Below are positions 34,968-47,400 of a DNA stretch of 64,000 nt, in pieces (within the stretch, counting starts at the first letter, position 1; each line of letters begins with the position of its first letter). The notes beneath the pieces were generated by a model. It was not told the origin of the DNA, did not search any database, and saw only the letters and a program-made list of their open reading frames with translations. Source of the stretch: Paludibacter sp. (GTDB taxonomy: Bacteria > Bacteroidota > Bacteroidia > Bacteroidales > Paludibacteraceae); NCBI GenBank assembly GCA_028692715.1, contig JAQUWU010000024.1, positions 1 through 64,000 on the forward strand, written 5' to 3'. The position numbers were made by a program, and so were the translations under genes.

Positions 34968-35777
34968 TTAATTTACGAACAACTCTCCAACTTTCAATTT
35001 AAATTCATTAAAAATGAGAGCATTTGATGCCAACACTGAACTCTTCTTTATAAAATAGTTATTTCCACCCTTGAAATCAGAAACAAAACCACCTGCTTGT
35101 ATAATAATAAGTACTCCTGCTGCAATATCCCATGGATTGAGGTTGAATTCGTAGCGACCATCGTAGCGTCCACAAGCCACATAAGCTAAATCGACTGCTG
35201 CAGAACCACTTAATCGTAAACCATGAGTATTTTTCAGAAAAAAATCAAATGAATTTAATAACTCGGGGTAACGATCCATATAATAATGGGGACGTCCCGT
35301 AACGATAAGTGCATCAGACAACTTATTTGTTTTTGAAACATGAATTTCAGTTCCGTTTAAGTAGGATTTACTCCCGTCCCATGCGTAAAATATTTCCTCA
35401 CGGGTAATTTCGTAAATAACACCAACAACTGGTATCTCTTTGTAAGTCAGGGCTACACTTATTGCATAAGGAGTGGAATTATGAATAAAGTTAGTTGTTC
35501 CATCCAAGGGATCAATAATCCATAAATATTCTTCGCCATTTGCTTTTGTTGTAGTTCCTTCTTCTGTAACAAAACCTGCTTCGGGAACAATTTTTTTGAG
35601 TGCTTTAACCAATAGTTTCTCGGCTTCCTGATCCACGTACGAAACAAAATCGTTTTTACTTTTTGTTTCTACTTTATCGAGCGAAAAATTGAGACTTTCC
35701 TTATTTATATATTCTGCAACTTGCTTTGTAAGTTCAATCACCTCAAAAGTAATCACTTTAAAATCTTTATTTGCCAT
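34968..35777 (-). CDS. Inositol-monophosphatase-family phosphatase
   Basis: A 269-residue metal-dependent sugar phosphatase of the IMPase/SuhB/CysQ superfamily. Metal-site motifs are EEGTTT near residue 65, DPLDGTTNF (the hallmark DPxDGT) and NPWDIAAG near the C-terminus. The frame is open from 35819, but the ATG at 35777 gives the natural start (MANKDFKVITFEVIE) and an 11-base overlap with the upstream symporter gene, so the two are translationally coupled. Its placement after a transporter and an aldolase-family gene suggests it acts on a phosphorylated sugar or polyol, but the substrate is not readable from sequence. Confidence 0.85.
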   Translation of the reverse strand: MANKDFKVITFEVIELTKQVAEYINKESLNFSLDKVETKSKNDFVSYVDQEAEKLLVKALKKIVPEAGFVTEEGTTTKANGEEYLWIIDPLDGTTNFIHNSTPYAISVALTYKEIPVVGVIYEITREEIFYAWDGSKSYLNGTEIHVSKTNKLSDALIVTGRPHYYMDRYPELLNSFDFFLKNTHGLRLSGSAAVDLAYVACGRYDGRYEFNLNPWDIAAGVLIIIQAGGFVSDFKGGNNYFIKKSSVLASNALIFNEFKLKVGELFVN

Positions 35778-37218
35778 TATGCTTTGTTTTCGACACAAAA
35801 AATGAGAGTATAAAACCAACTAAGAATATCGTAGTTGTTCCCAGCACTATTGTAAAATAATTATGAAAAATAGTTTGTCCACTAAAAGTCAACCACGAAA
35901 TTAGTATAACTCCGGATAAAACAGCAACAAAAGCATGAATATTTCTGGTGTTTTTTGAAATATAACCCAGGAAGAACAATCCTAACATACCCCCACTGAA
36001 AATTCCTGCCAGGCTCCACCATGCATCTAATGCACTCTTGACAGACATCATGGCCAACCCGACTCCCATACCTAAAACACCAAGAATAAATGACGTAATG
36101 TACAATACTTTCATTTTCGATTTTTCTGTCAATGCAATCTTTCGCTTTTGAAAAAAATCAGTTAGTATAATAGTTGCCGAACTATTAATGCTTGTGGAAA
36201 TGGTGCTCATTCCCGCTGCAAAAATGGCTGCTATAAGCAATCCTGTAACGCCAACAGGCAATTCACTTACTATAAAATATGGAAAAACTTTATCGCCAGT
36301 AATATCACCAGGCAATAATTGAGGATATACCTGATAATACGCAAAAAGTGCTGTTCCTATAAAAAAGAAGAAAAAGCTTATTGGAACGTACAATAATCCA
36401 CCGAACAAAGTAGAAAATTTTGCACTTTTCTCGTTTTTTGCACTCTTATAGCGTTGTACATAATTTTGGTCAATTCCAAAGTTCTGCAAATTAATGAATG
36501 TTCCGTAGAGTAACATTACCCAGAAAGTGGATTTATCGAGTTCGAGACCCAATGAGCCCAATGAAAATTTATCATTTTCCAGTCCAATCTTGATAATTTG
36601 TGCAGGGCCTTCGGGTAATGAAAAAAGCAAATATCCGACACAAACCAACGCTCCAAAAATCAAAATTGATCCCTGAATTGCATCAGTCCATATTACCGCT
36701 TTTATGCCGCCTAAAACAGAATAAATGATTACTGCAACACTCGTAATAATGATAATTAATGGAACACTCCAACCTAACATAGAGTGTAATGGTAAAGCCA
36801 TTAGAAATAAAACTGAACCAATACGGGCAATTTGAGTCAGGATATAACATATTGCTGCATAAGCCCTTGCCCAATATCCAAAACGTGCTTCAAGGAAGCT
36901 ATAAGCCGACACGCTATCAATATTTCTATAAAATGGGACAAAGAATTTTGCAGCTAAAATAGCGGCTAAAGGGATAGTAAAACTAAAAACCAACGAATTC
37001 CAATTACCTAAATATGCATTTCCGGGCAAAGCCAAAAAACTAATACTACTCACATAGGTGGCAAATATTGACATTCCTACCACAAATCCGGGCATATTTC
37101 CACTTCCACTAGTGTAGTCAGAAGCATTCTTATTTTTTCGGACAAATGAACTTCCGAAAAGGACAGTACCCGCCGTAAAAACGAGAAACACGATGAGATC
37201 AATGGTGCTTATTTGCAT
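35767..37218 (-). CDS. Sodium:solute symporter (SSS family)
   Basis: A 483-residue inner-membrane carrier with about 13 helices, of the SLC5-type sodium symporter group. Landmarks are the first-helix region DLIVFLVFTAGTVLFGSSFV, the ASDYTSGSGNMPGFVVGMS loop and the GVTGLLIAAIFAAGMSTISTSINSSATI segment typical of sugar and sialic-acid members. It probably imports a monosaccharide or sugar acid released by the locus. Its stop overlaps the phosphatase start. A hairpin at 37259-37292 lies in the gap between it and the aldolase gene. Confidence 0.88.
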   Translation of the reverse strand: MQISTIDLIVFLVFTAGTVLFGSSFVRKNKNASDYTSGSGNMPGFVVGMSIFATYVSSISFLALPGNAYLGNWNSLVFSFTIPLAAILAAKFFVPFYRNIDSVSAYSFLEARFGYWARAYAAICYILTQIARIGSVLFLMALPLHSMLGWSVPLIIIITSVAVIIYSVLGGIKAVIWTDAIQGSILIFGALVCVGYLLFSLPEGPAQIIKIGLENDKFSLGSLGLELDKSTFWVMLLYGTFINLQNFGIDQNYVQRYKSAKNEKSAKFSTLFGGLLYVPISFFFFFIGTALFAYYQVYPQLLPGDITGDKVFPYFIVSELPVGVTGLLIAAIFAAGMSTISTSINSSATIILTDFFQKRKIALTEKSKMKVLYITSFILGVLGMGVGLAMMSVKSALDAWWSLAGIFSGGMLGLFFLGYISKNTRNIHAFVAVLSGVILISWLTFSGQTIFHNYFTIVLGTTTIFLVGFILSFFVSKTKHNGK

Positions 37219-37258
37219 GAAATTAAGTGATTTTAGCTGAAGGTAAACTGAGAAAAGA

Positions 37259-37292
37259 AATCTATTCCAACACTAAAGCGTTGGAATAGATT
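37259..37292 (-). terminator. Hairpin between aldolase and symporter genes
   Basis: AATCTATTCCAAC (37259-37271) pairs with GTTGGAATAGATT (37280-37292). On the minus strand it is followed by TTTCTTTTCTC, a weak T-tract, so partial termination after the aldolase gene is possible. Confidence 0.6.
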
Positions 37293-37309
37293 GAATATTG
37301 ACAACTGAA

Positions 37310-38212
37310 TTATAATTCAAGTTTTGCAATAGCTTCCCTAATTTTATTTTTATGTTCTCTGTCAAATTTATTGAATGGAGTTGCTAAATAATCGTTACAG
37401 ATGTCCAAAATTGAAAGTCCTGCTTTAACCCCTTTGAGATAACTTGAACCGTAACTACCTACAGTATAAATTGACGAACTGATTTGCATCACTTTTGCGT
37501 GTAATTCACGTACTTTATCTACATCTTTTGCAACAGCGGCATTGTACAAATCCACATACAATTTAGGGAACATATTTGCCCCACCATTTACACCACCATG
37601 AGCACCCATCAATACCGATTCGGCCATCATCTCTTCGGGTCCTACAAATAATGAAAAATCGGGTCGATCACGGAACTCATGCATCACCGACTGAAAATAT
37701 GCTCCACCTGCCGAACTATCTTTAAATCCAATTACTTTTGGATTTTCTGCAATTCTACAAATAGTAGATGGCGCAAAAGAAACTTTTGTGTGCGTTGGCA
37801 TATTGTACAAAAAAACCGGTAATGGCAATTTTGGAATAAGTTTTTTGTAAAAATCAGTCAGTTCAGCCTGTGATGTGGCATAATAATAAGGGGGAGCAGA
37901 AACCACTGCATCAGCACCGTATTCAGCTGCCACATTTGCTAATAACACACTATCTTCTACTGAAGTATCAGAAATGCCAACAAGTAACGGAATACGATTT
38001 TTCAAAATGCGTGATGATCGTTTAATCATTTCACAGCGTAATTTAAAACTCAAACTTTGGGCTTCGCCTGTAGTTCCTAAAATAAAAATACCGTGAACAC
38101 CTCCGGCAATAACATGTTCAATTAATTTTTCCAGACCATCCACATCAAGTGTATCATTGTCTAAAAGTGGTGTTACTAATGGTGGAACGATTCCACGTAA
38201 TGTTGTTTTCAT
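37310..38212 (-). CDS. DHDPS/NAL-family lyase (keto-deoxy sugar acid aldolase candidate)
   Basis: A 300-residue TIM-barrel Schiff-base aldolase. Family motifs: VPPLVTPL, GTTGEAQSLS (the carboxylate-binding GTTGE), Tyr136 in FLYNMP and the Schiff-base Lys164 in VIGFKDSS. Members include dihydrodipicolinate synthase, N-acetylneuraminate lyase, 2-keto-3-deoxygluconate aldolase and 2-keto-3-deoxy-L-rhamnonate aldolase. The residues here do not decide between them. Position beside symporter and rhamnosidase genes makes splitting of a 2-keto-3-deoxy sugar acid (from rhamnose or a uronic acid) more likely than lysine synthesis. Cytoplasmic. Confidence 0.85.
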   Translation of the reverse strand: MKTTLRGIVPPLVTPLLDNDTLDVDGLEKLIEHVIAGGVHGIFILGTTGEAQSLSFKLRCEMIKRSSRILKNRIPLLVGISDTSVEDSVLLANVAAEYGADAVVSAPPYYYATSQAELTDFYKKLIPKLPLPVFLYNMPTHTKVSFAPSTICRIAENPKVIGFKDSSAGGAYFQSVMHEFRDRPDFSLFVGPEEMMAESVLMGAHGGVNGGANMFPKLYVDLYNAAVAKDVDKVRELHAKVMQISSSIYTVGSYGSSYLKGVKAGLSILDICNDYLATPFNKFDREHKNKIREAIAKLEL

Positions 38213-38249
38213 AATGATAATATAATTCTAATTTAATACGAGTTTCCTT

Positions 38250-41509
<3,260 letters not shown>

Positions 41510-41523
41510 TTATTAAAAATGCA

Positions 41524-41558
41524 AAGTGTAGAAACTGCAGAATACAGTTTCTACACTT
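41524..41558 (-). terminator. Hairpin terminator after the CotH/T9SS gene
   Basis: AAGTGTAGAAACTG / CAGTTTCTACACTT, a perfect 14-bp stem with seven-base loop, followed on the minus strand by TTGCATTTTT. It separates the CotH gene from the LacZ-type GH2 gene. Confidence 0.7.
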
Positions 41559-41574
41559 AAAAAAACTAATTCAA

Positions 41575-44283
41575 TTATTGTCTGATTAATTTCAGATAAG
41601 TACTTTGTCCTTCAAATAAAATTCTACAAATAAAGATTCCTTTTTCTGACGTTTTTGGAGACCATTCATACTGTTGAGTTCCATTTTCTGCTGTTCCTCT
41701 GTATATCTGTTCAATTAATCTACCATCGATACTATAAACATCTAACTGAATATTTCCGTTATATGGTAATGTTAATTGAATGTGTGTTGACTCGCTGAAT
41801 GGATTAGGATAACCCTTGCAAACTAGCATTTCAGCAAATGGAAGATTAACAGCACTTGCAAAACTAAAGCTTACTTCCGAAATAGCCGACCATTCTGTAC
41901 TTGTTTTTGACCGTGCTTTAATTGTTACATCTGAACCAATACTGAATTGAGATGAGTAAGTTTTTGCTGTTGTAGCAACTACATTGGAAATAGCAATACG
42001 AGGGTCAGATCCATCTATTGTGTAATAAATGGTACCTTTATTCGAAGTAATACCTAAATTAATAGCAGAACTTAATTGACCACCATCATGTGAATATTTT
42101 GGTGCATCAACAGAAGGGAATAATCCGGCATCCTGTAATTGTGTAACTACATTTTGAGTTCTTACCGGAAAATAATTTGTCAATAAATCGTTCTTGCGTG
42201 GTATCCAATGATCATTTCGGGTATATGGACCTGTATTGTTATACCAATCGCCCCATCTTGCAGACTCTCCAATTATGGGCAAATCAATTTCATCTGCCAG
42301 ATTATTATATCTTTCTTCGATAACAGTTGGTGTTAACATACCACCTGCATCAATCATGCTTTTCTGAATATGATCAGCCATTAACACCAGAAAATCGTTA
42401 TTTTTTTTAAGGTATTTAATAAATGCAGCAGGATTTCCATCTGTTCCACCAGCTTTTACAATGTCTAAATTTACATCTGTCATGGTTGTTTCTCCATCCC
42501 AACAGAAAAATTTAAATCCTGCATCATTTTTTACCCTGTTACGTCCTACCGTCCAGTTATTTTTATCCCAGTCCTGATTTCCCAAATAATAATTAATCAG
42601 TAAATAATCAATATAGTTATCTACATCTAATAAATTTAAATAAGCAGAATTTACTGAACCATCAGTATTTCGGCCTTGTAATTTTTGATATTTTGTATTA
42701 TCCGAAAGAGAAGTCGTTTGTACCTGAGACAACAAGTCTTTCCATGCCGTCATATTTCCGGCAGTGGGTGTGGTAGATTGCTGTTCCTTTATAACATCAA
42801 ATTCTGATTTATCTCCTGAAAAATACGATTCCATAAAATCGTCATCATATTCTTCCGTAATATTATAAAGTCCCCAATATAAACCATTTAAATACAAATG
42901 AACGAACCGTTCGTGAGCTGAAGTTTGCCCCATATCCAATTGAGTGGTTTTAGCCCACGAATCCTGAATGTATTGAGCTGAGACTTGTTGAGTTGCCGAA
43001 TTTTTTACCCATGTATAATTATAGCCACCACGTAAAACCAGTCCATTAAATTCGTTTGTAACTTTTTTTTCGTCAAATAAGTTAAAGTTTAATTTTGAAG
43101 GACCATATGAAGATTTAAAACCAATCTCAAAACCATGCTTCGGACAGTTTCCCGGATTTCGACTGTTTCCTCCATGAAGTTTCAATTCACAATTAATCTG
43201 GAATTCTTTACCGGTTATTGGGTCAAAATACTCCACCGAAGTCGGCCGTACCCAATCAACACCAACTCCACTAGGTTTACCTGTATAAATATAGATTCCA
43301 CCTGTATTTTCATCTTCAACATCCGAAAACAAATTTTCAATATCAGTAACAATATGCATAGTTGGTATTGCCGTTAACGCTGATTCCATCTGACTTTTAT
43401 AGGTTGAACTATTACAAATAGCAGGATCCATTTCATAGTCTGTTGGAATCGTTGTTGTACTTTTATATTGTTTCCAGTCTGTTGGATAACCGGCAGGTTC
43501 AGATGGTTGTTTAACCACATCAGCCAAAAAAACATAGGTATTAGTAATGATTTCGCTGTATAAATTGGCAGAATTTATTGTTATGGCACTCAATGGTGTT
43601 GTAGTAGAAACATGAATCGGTGCTGAATAAAGTGTGCCGTTGGATTTTGTGGGACGAGTTCCGTTGGTTGTATAATAAATTGAACCATCGCCACCGGGAA
43701 GTGATAAGGTAACATCAAATGCCGTTTTATAAAAGCCTCTTGTTGCACTAAAATTTGGAGCAAAAGGAAGACTTCCTGCTACATTCTCAGCACCGGGAGT
43801 AGAAGTTGTAAAAAACACTTCCTGACCCTGAAAATATCCGAACGAAACATCCTGACGTTGTGCAGGAAACATTGGGCTATATGAAAAGGAAATGGTTGAA
43901 TCGGGTTCGCAAATAGCCAAAAACTCTCCTGAACCAGACAATTTAAAATTGGTATGTAAATTTCCAGTGGGATCGATTCGGTCTTTCCCTGAGGCAAAAA
44001 TGACCATATATCCTGCTTTGGGGATAGTGACGGACGGGAATTGCCACTCTTTCAATGTATTTGGGTTATCAGTCAGATACCAACCAGTTAAATCAATCGC
44101 ACTATTAGTGTTGTTGTAAATTTCTAACCAGTCAGAATGCTCGTTATCTTCATCTACAATTCCATTTGAATTTACTGCCATAAATTCAGTGATAAGTACT
44201 TTCCGGCTTTGAGCCGACAAAAATGTAAATGAAAAAAGAGCGAAAGTTATCAGAATAATTTTTGTGAAACTTGTGATTTTCAT
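41575..44283 (-). CDS. CotH-kinase-like cell-surface protein with T9SS sorting domain
   Basis: A 902-residue secreted multidomain protein. Order: signal peptide (ILITFALFSFTFLSAQ); lamin-tail domain (LITEFMAVNSNG ... DWLEIYNNTNSAIDLTGWYL); chitobiase-type C-terminal sandwich (GSIYYTTNGTRPT); a CotH kinase-like domain (about 300-650, CELKLHGGNSRN and LYLNGLYWGLYNITEEYDD); a second chitobiase-type sandwich (GTIYYTIDGSDPR); and a C-terminal T9SS sorting domain (YPNPFSESTHIQL ... EKGIFICRI). It should cross the outer membrane by the type IX system and stay on the surface. CotH proteins phosphorylate other proteins in Bacillus spores; the role in polysaccharide loci is unknown. It may bind or modify the glycan. 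Confidence 0.85.
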   Translation of the reverse strand: MKITSFTKIILITFALFSFTFLSAQSRKVLITEFMAVNSNGIVDEDNEHSDWLEIYNNTNSAIDLTGWYLTDNPNTLKEWQFPSVTIPKAGYMVIFASGKDRIDPTGNLHTNFKLSGSGEFLAICEPDSTISFSYSPMFPAQRQDVSFGYFQGQEVFFTTSTPGAENVAGSLPFAPNFSATRGFYKTAFDVTLSLPGGDGSIYYTTNGTRPTKSNGTLYSAPIHVSTTTPLSAITINSANLYSEIITNTYVFLADVVKQPSEPAGYPTDWKQYKSTTTIPTDYEMDPAICNSSTYKSQMESALTAIPTMHIVTDIENLFSDVEDENTGGIYIYTGKPSGVGVDWVRPTSVEYFDPITGKEFQINCELKLHGGNSRNPGNCPKHGFEIGFKSSYGPSKLNFNLFDEKKVTNEFNGLVLRGGYNYTWVKNSATQQVSAQYIQDSWAKTTQLDMGQTSAHERFVHLYLNGLYWGLYNITEEYDDDFMESYFSGDKSEFDVIKEQQSTTPTAGNMTAWKDLLSQVQTTSLSDNTKYQKLQGRNTDGSVNSAYLNLLDVDNYIDYLLINYYLGNQDWDKNNWTVGRNRVKNDAGFKFFCWDGETTMTDVNLDIVKAGGTDGNPAAFIKYLKKNNDFLVLMADHIQKSMIDAGGMLTPTVIEERYNNLADEIDLPIIGESARWGDWYNNTGPYTRNDHWIPRKNDLLTNYFPVRTQNVVTQLQDAGLFPSVDAPKYSHDGGQLSSAINLGITSNKGTIYYTIDGSDPRIAISNVVATTAKTYSSQFSIGSDVTIKARSKTSTEWSAISEVSFSFASAVNLPFAEMLVCKGYPNPFSESTHIQLTLPYNGNIQLDVYSIDGRLIEQIYRGTAENGTQQYEWSPKTSEKGIFICRILFEGQSTYLKLIRQ

Positions 44284-44325
44284 TTATTTTTTTCAATTAT
44301 TAGTTTAAAGTATAAAAAAGCAAAA

Positions 44326-44333
44326 CAAAAGTA
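44326..44333 (-). promoter_or_regulatory. Possible -7 element of the CotH gene
   Basis: Reads TACTTTTG on the minus strand, matching TAnnTTTG, 43 bases before the ATG. No TTG is found at the proper -33 spacing, so support is partial. Confidence 0.35.
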
Positions 44334-44405
44334 ATTATTTTCTATCATCTATTTTTTATCAAAGTGATTGAAAAACTATATAATTTGTTATTTGTCAAGT
44401 TATTT

Positions 44406-47400
44406 TTATTGAATTTCCAAACTTGTAAATGCAAGTCCTGAAACATTTTCACCAGAAATAACTACTTTGTAATTTCCTGCATTAATATATGTTCCAGTAG
44501 TTGTGCTAATTTGCTTCCATTTTTCCGGTGTTTCAGGAAAAGTTATTTCATCATTTTTAAGTATTACTCCTTTTGAATCGACCAATTGAATGTTGAACAC
44601 TTTCGCTTCACCTGAAATATTCATATAATTAAATCGCAACGCATAAACCTGAGCCAATCCTGGAGAAATATTCCATTGAATGATTGCCGTTTTTGAATTA
44701 CTAAATTTTATTCCAGCAATATTTTTTAAAGTGATCTTTTTGTATTTCCCCGATAGAATTGCACTTTCCACCTTATAAACAGCACTTTGTCTTACATTTT
44801 CATCTTCGGGAAGCATCTCTTTTGGTGTTTTTACCAACACATTTTTATCTGCTTCATCCCACGACCAATCACTTATTTGATATGCTTTAGTTAGAATACT
44901 TTTATCAGTTGATGCTATTGCGATAGCAGAAATAATTGCTTGCCCGGCCTTCACTTCCGGAAATGAAATTTCAAGTTTTCCTCCCTTAACATTGGCATTT
45001 ACTACTTTTTTCAATGCTGCATCGTGACCACTTTCTGCCCAAATATCCAAATCGTTCAACACTACCGAATCGTTTACAGCCACATCAAAAAGACGTAAAC
45101 CTTCACAATCCGTACCTACTCCACCACCTGTTCCGTGCCATGGTTCTGTAAAATAAAGTTCCACACGATAATTACCATCCGGTACAGCAAAATTGTATTT
45201 CAGTTTATGACGACCGAAACGAAAATGACCGAACAATGACCAATCCTTTGTCCCTCGAATTGGGTCGTATGTTACTCGCTGACTTGCCTGATAAGGATTC
45301 AACTCCTTAAAATCAGCTGCCCACGATGTTGAAAATAAGGTGTCATCTTTCAACCAGTTTTGACCAAATTCGTCGGTGTACGCATCACCTCCACAGTTGA
45401 GGCGATAGAGGTAATTATAGTTTGGATCTCCTTTTAGATTATCTACCTTATTGATAGTATGACTTGAAGTCGTGCTATCAATAAACAAAACATCAAAATG
45501 CGGTGCTTTTTCCAGATTATTCATAACGATCACATCTTCTACAACCGTTTTTCCACCATAAAAACCAATAGCACGCAATACATTGTAACGAATGTCTCTG
45601 TTCTCCCACATAAAATGGGTTCCAATACCGTTATTTTTCTTGCGTCCAAGATAAACTGAATCCACAGCATCATTGTATAATTTCACACTATCGCAATTGC
45701 TGTAGACTTCAATAGTAGCTCTGGTACGTTTCTTAAATCGGTTTGGCCAGGTATGCGATACGATATAGACCATCGGATCTTTTTTAGCTGATACATAATT
45801 GGCACGATACATATAATAAGCATCCGTTGGCTCTTCCCAGGGCGAAACCAAGCCTTTGTAATTAAATGGTCCGACTTTATCCATCACCCGATACATTTCG
45901 TCGGGTTGACGACGACCCGGATTATCGTGCGAACTAAAAACCCATTGAAATTGTCCACAAACACTATCTTTTACCAATTCTACCAGTCGTATTTTTTTTT
46001 CGAGCAACTGAGTTGCACGATCTTCGCTCCAAATACCATTTTCATCAAATTCAGCAGGTTCGGTATGCAAGCCTAAACTTCGCCATGCACCATATTCTCC
46101 ATTTAGCAATTGATTTTTCTGTATTAATTCCTGACCATAATTTTCAATATTGCCGCCATATGTTCCACTCCAATTTTGAATTACATCCCAATCTGTTCCT
46201 TCGCCACCATTACAGGTAGTAATCACACGCATATCATTTGCAGTAGGATCCATCTCACGAATAATGGCACTGCACTCTTCGGCAAAATCTTTTGGCAATA
46301 CACTTTCGTTTTGTAAGCCCCACATAATCAAAGAAGGAGAGTTACGACGTTCTTTTACCCATTGACGTAATAGGTTCTTAAAGTTTTCACGAAATTGGGG
46401 TGTATCATACCAAATATGTGCAGAAAACTGAGTCCATTCAAGCAAGCCATTTTCATCCAACAAGCGTTGATATTCCAAATTATGCGGTTGATGCGCATCA
46501 CGGAAAGCATTAAATCCGGCCGCTTTTATTTGTTTTACGCGAGAATAAATCTGATCATCGGAAAAAGCATGCGATTGTCCGAATTGATGTTCGTATTCAC
46601 AAGTTCCATTAATAAAAAACGGCTTTTCATTTAAATAAAACCGTCCATCTTCATCATTCCGTTTTACCGGCCAACTAATAGTTCTGATGCCAAAAGAAGT
46701 TATTATTTCATCGGTTGTAACATTGTCTCCCCTTTTAATCATCGATGCAAGTTTGTACAAATAGGGTCTTTCAGTACTCCATCGAATTTGATCATTAATT
46801 GGAGATGATCTGCGAATAATTTTAGTTTCACCAGCTTTTAGTATTACTTTTCCGGCTAATCGGAATGCTGCTATTCCATCCTCATTATTCAATTTGTTTA
46901 CAAGCTCTACTTCTTCTGTTTTGTTGGAATAATTTTTTACTTCGGTTTCAATAAATATTGAATCGGCTTTAGCATTGTTCCAAACATGAACTCCAAATGG
47001 TTCGATACGAATATTATCTGTCACTTCCAACACTACAGGTCGGAAAATTCCCAAAGGTTGTGAGCCTTCGCTAAAACCCCACTCCGACGAACAACCGCCA
47101 CATACCCATGGCATATCCCAAATCATTTCAGGGTGTTCGGCAATAACAGTCAATTGATTTGTTGTTCCGGGTTTAATTTCTTTTGAAACATCTATGGTAA
47201 AAGTTGTTCTTCCACTCAAAAACCGTCCGTAATTTTTCCCGTTTAAAATAACTGTTGCATAGGTTCCAACTCCTTCAAAGCGAAGAAAAGTGCTTTTATT
47301 TTTTTCTATTATAGGAGCAGTAAATATTTTTATATAGGTCGCTGTTCCATGCAAGTTCCCATGTGTTAGCTGGCGATAACCGTAATAATCGTCCCAGTTA

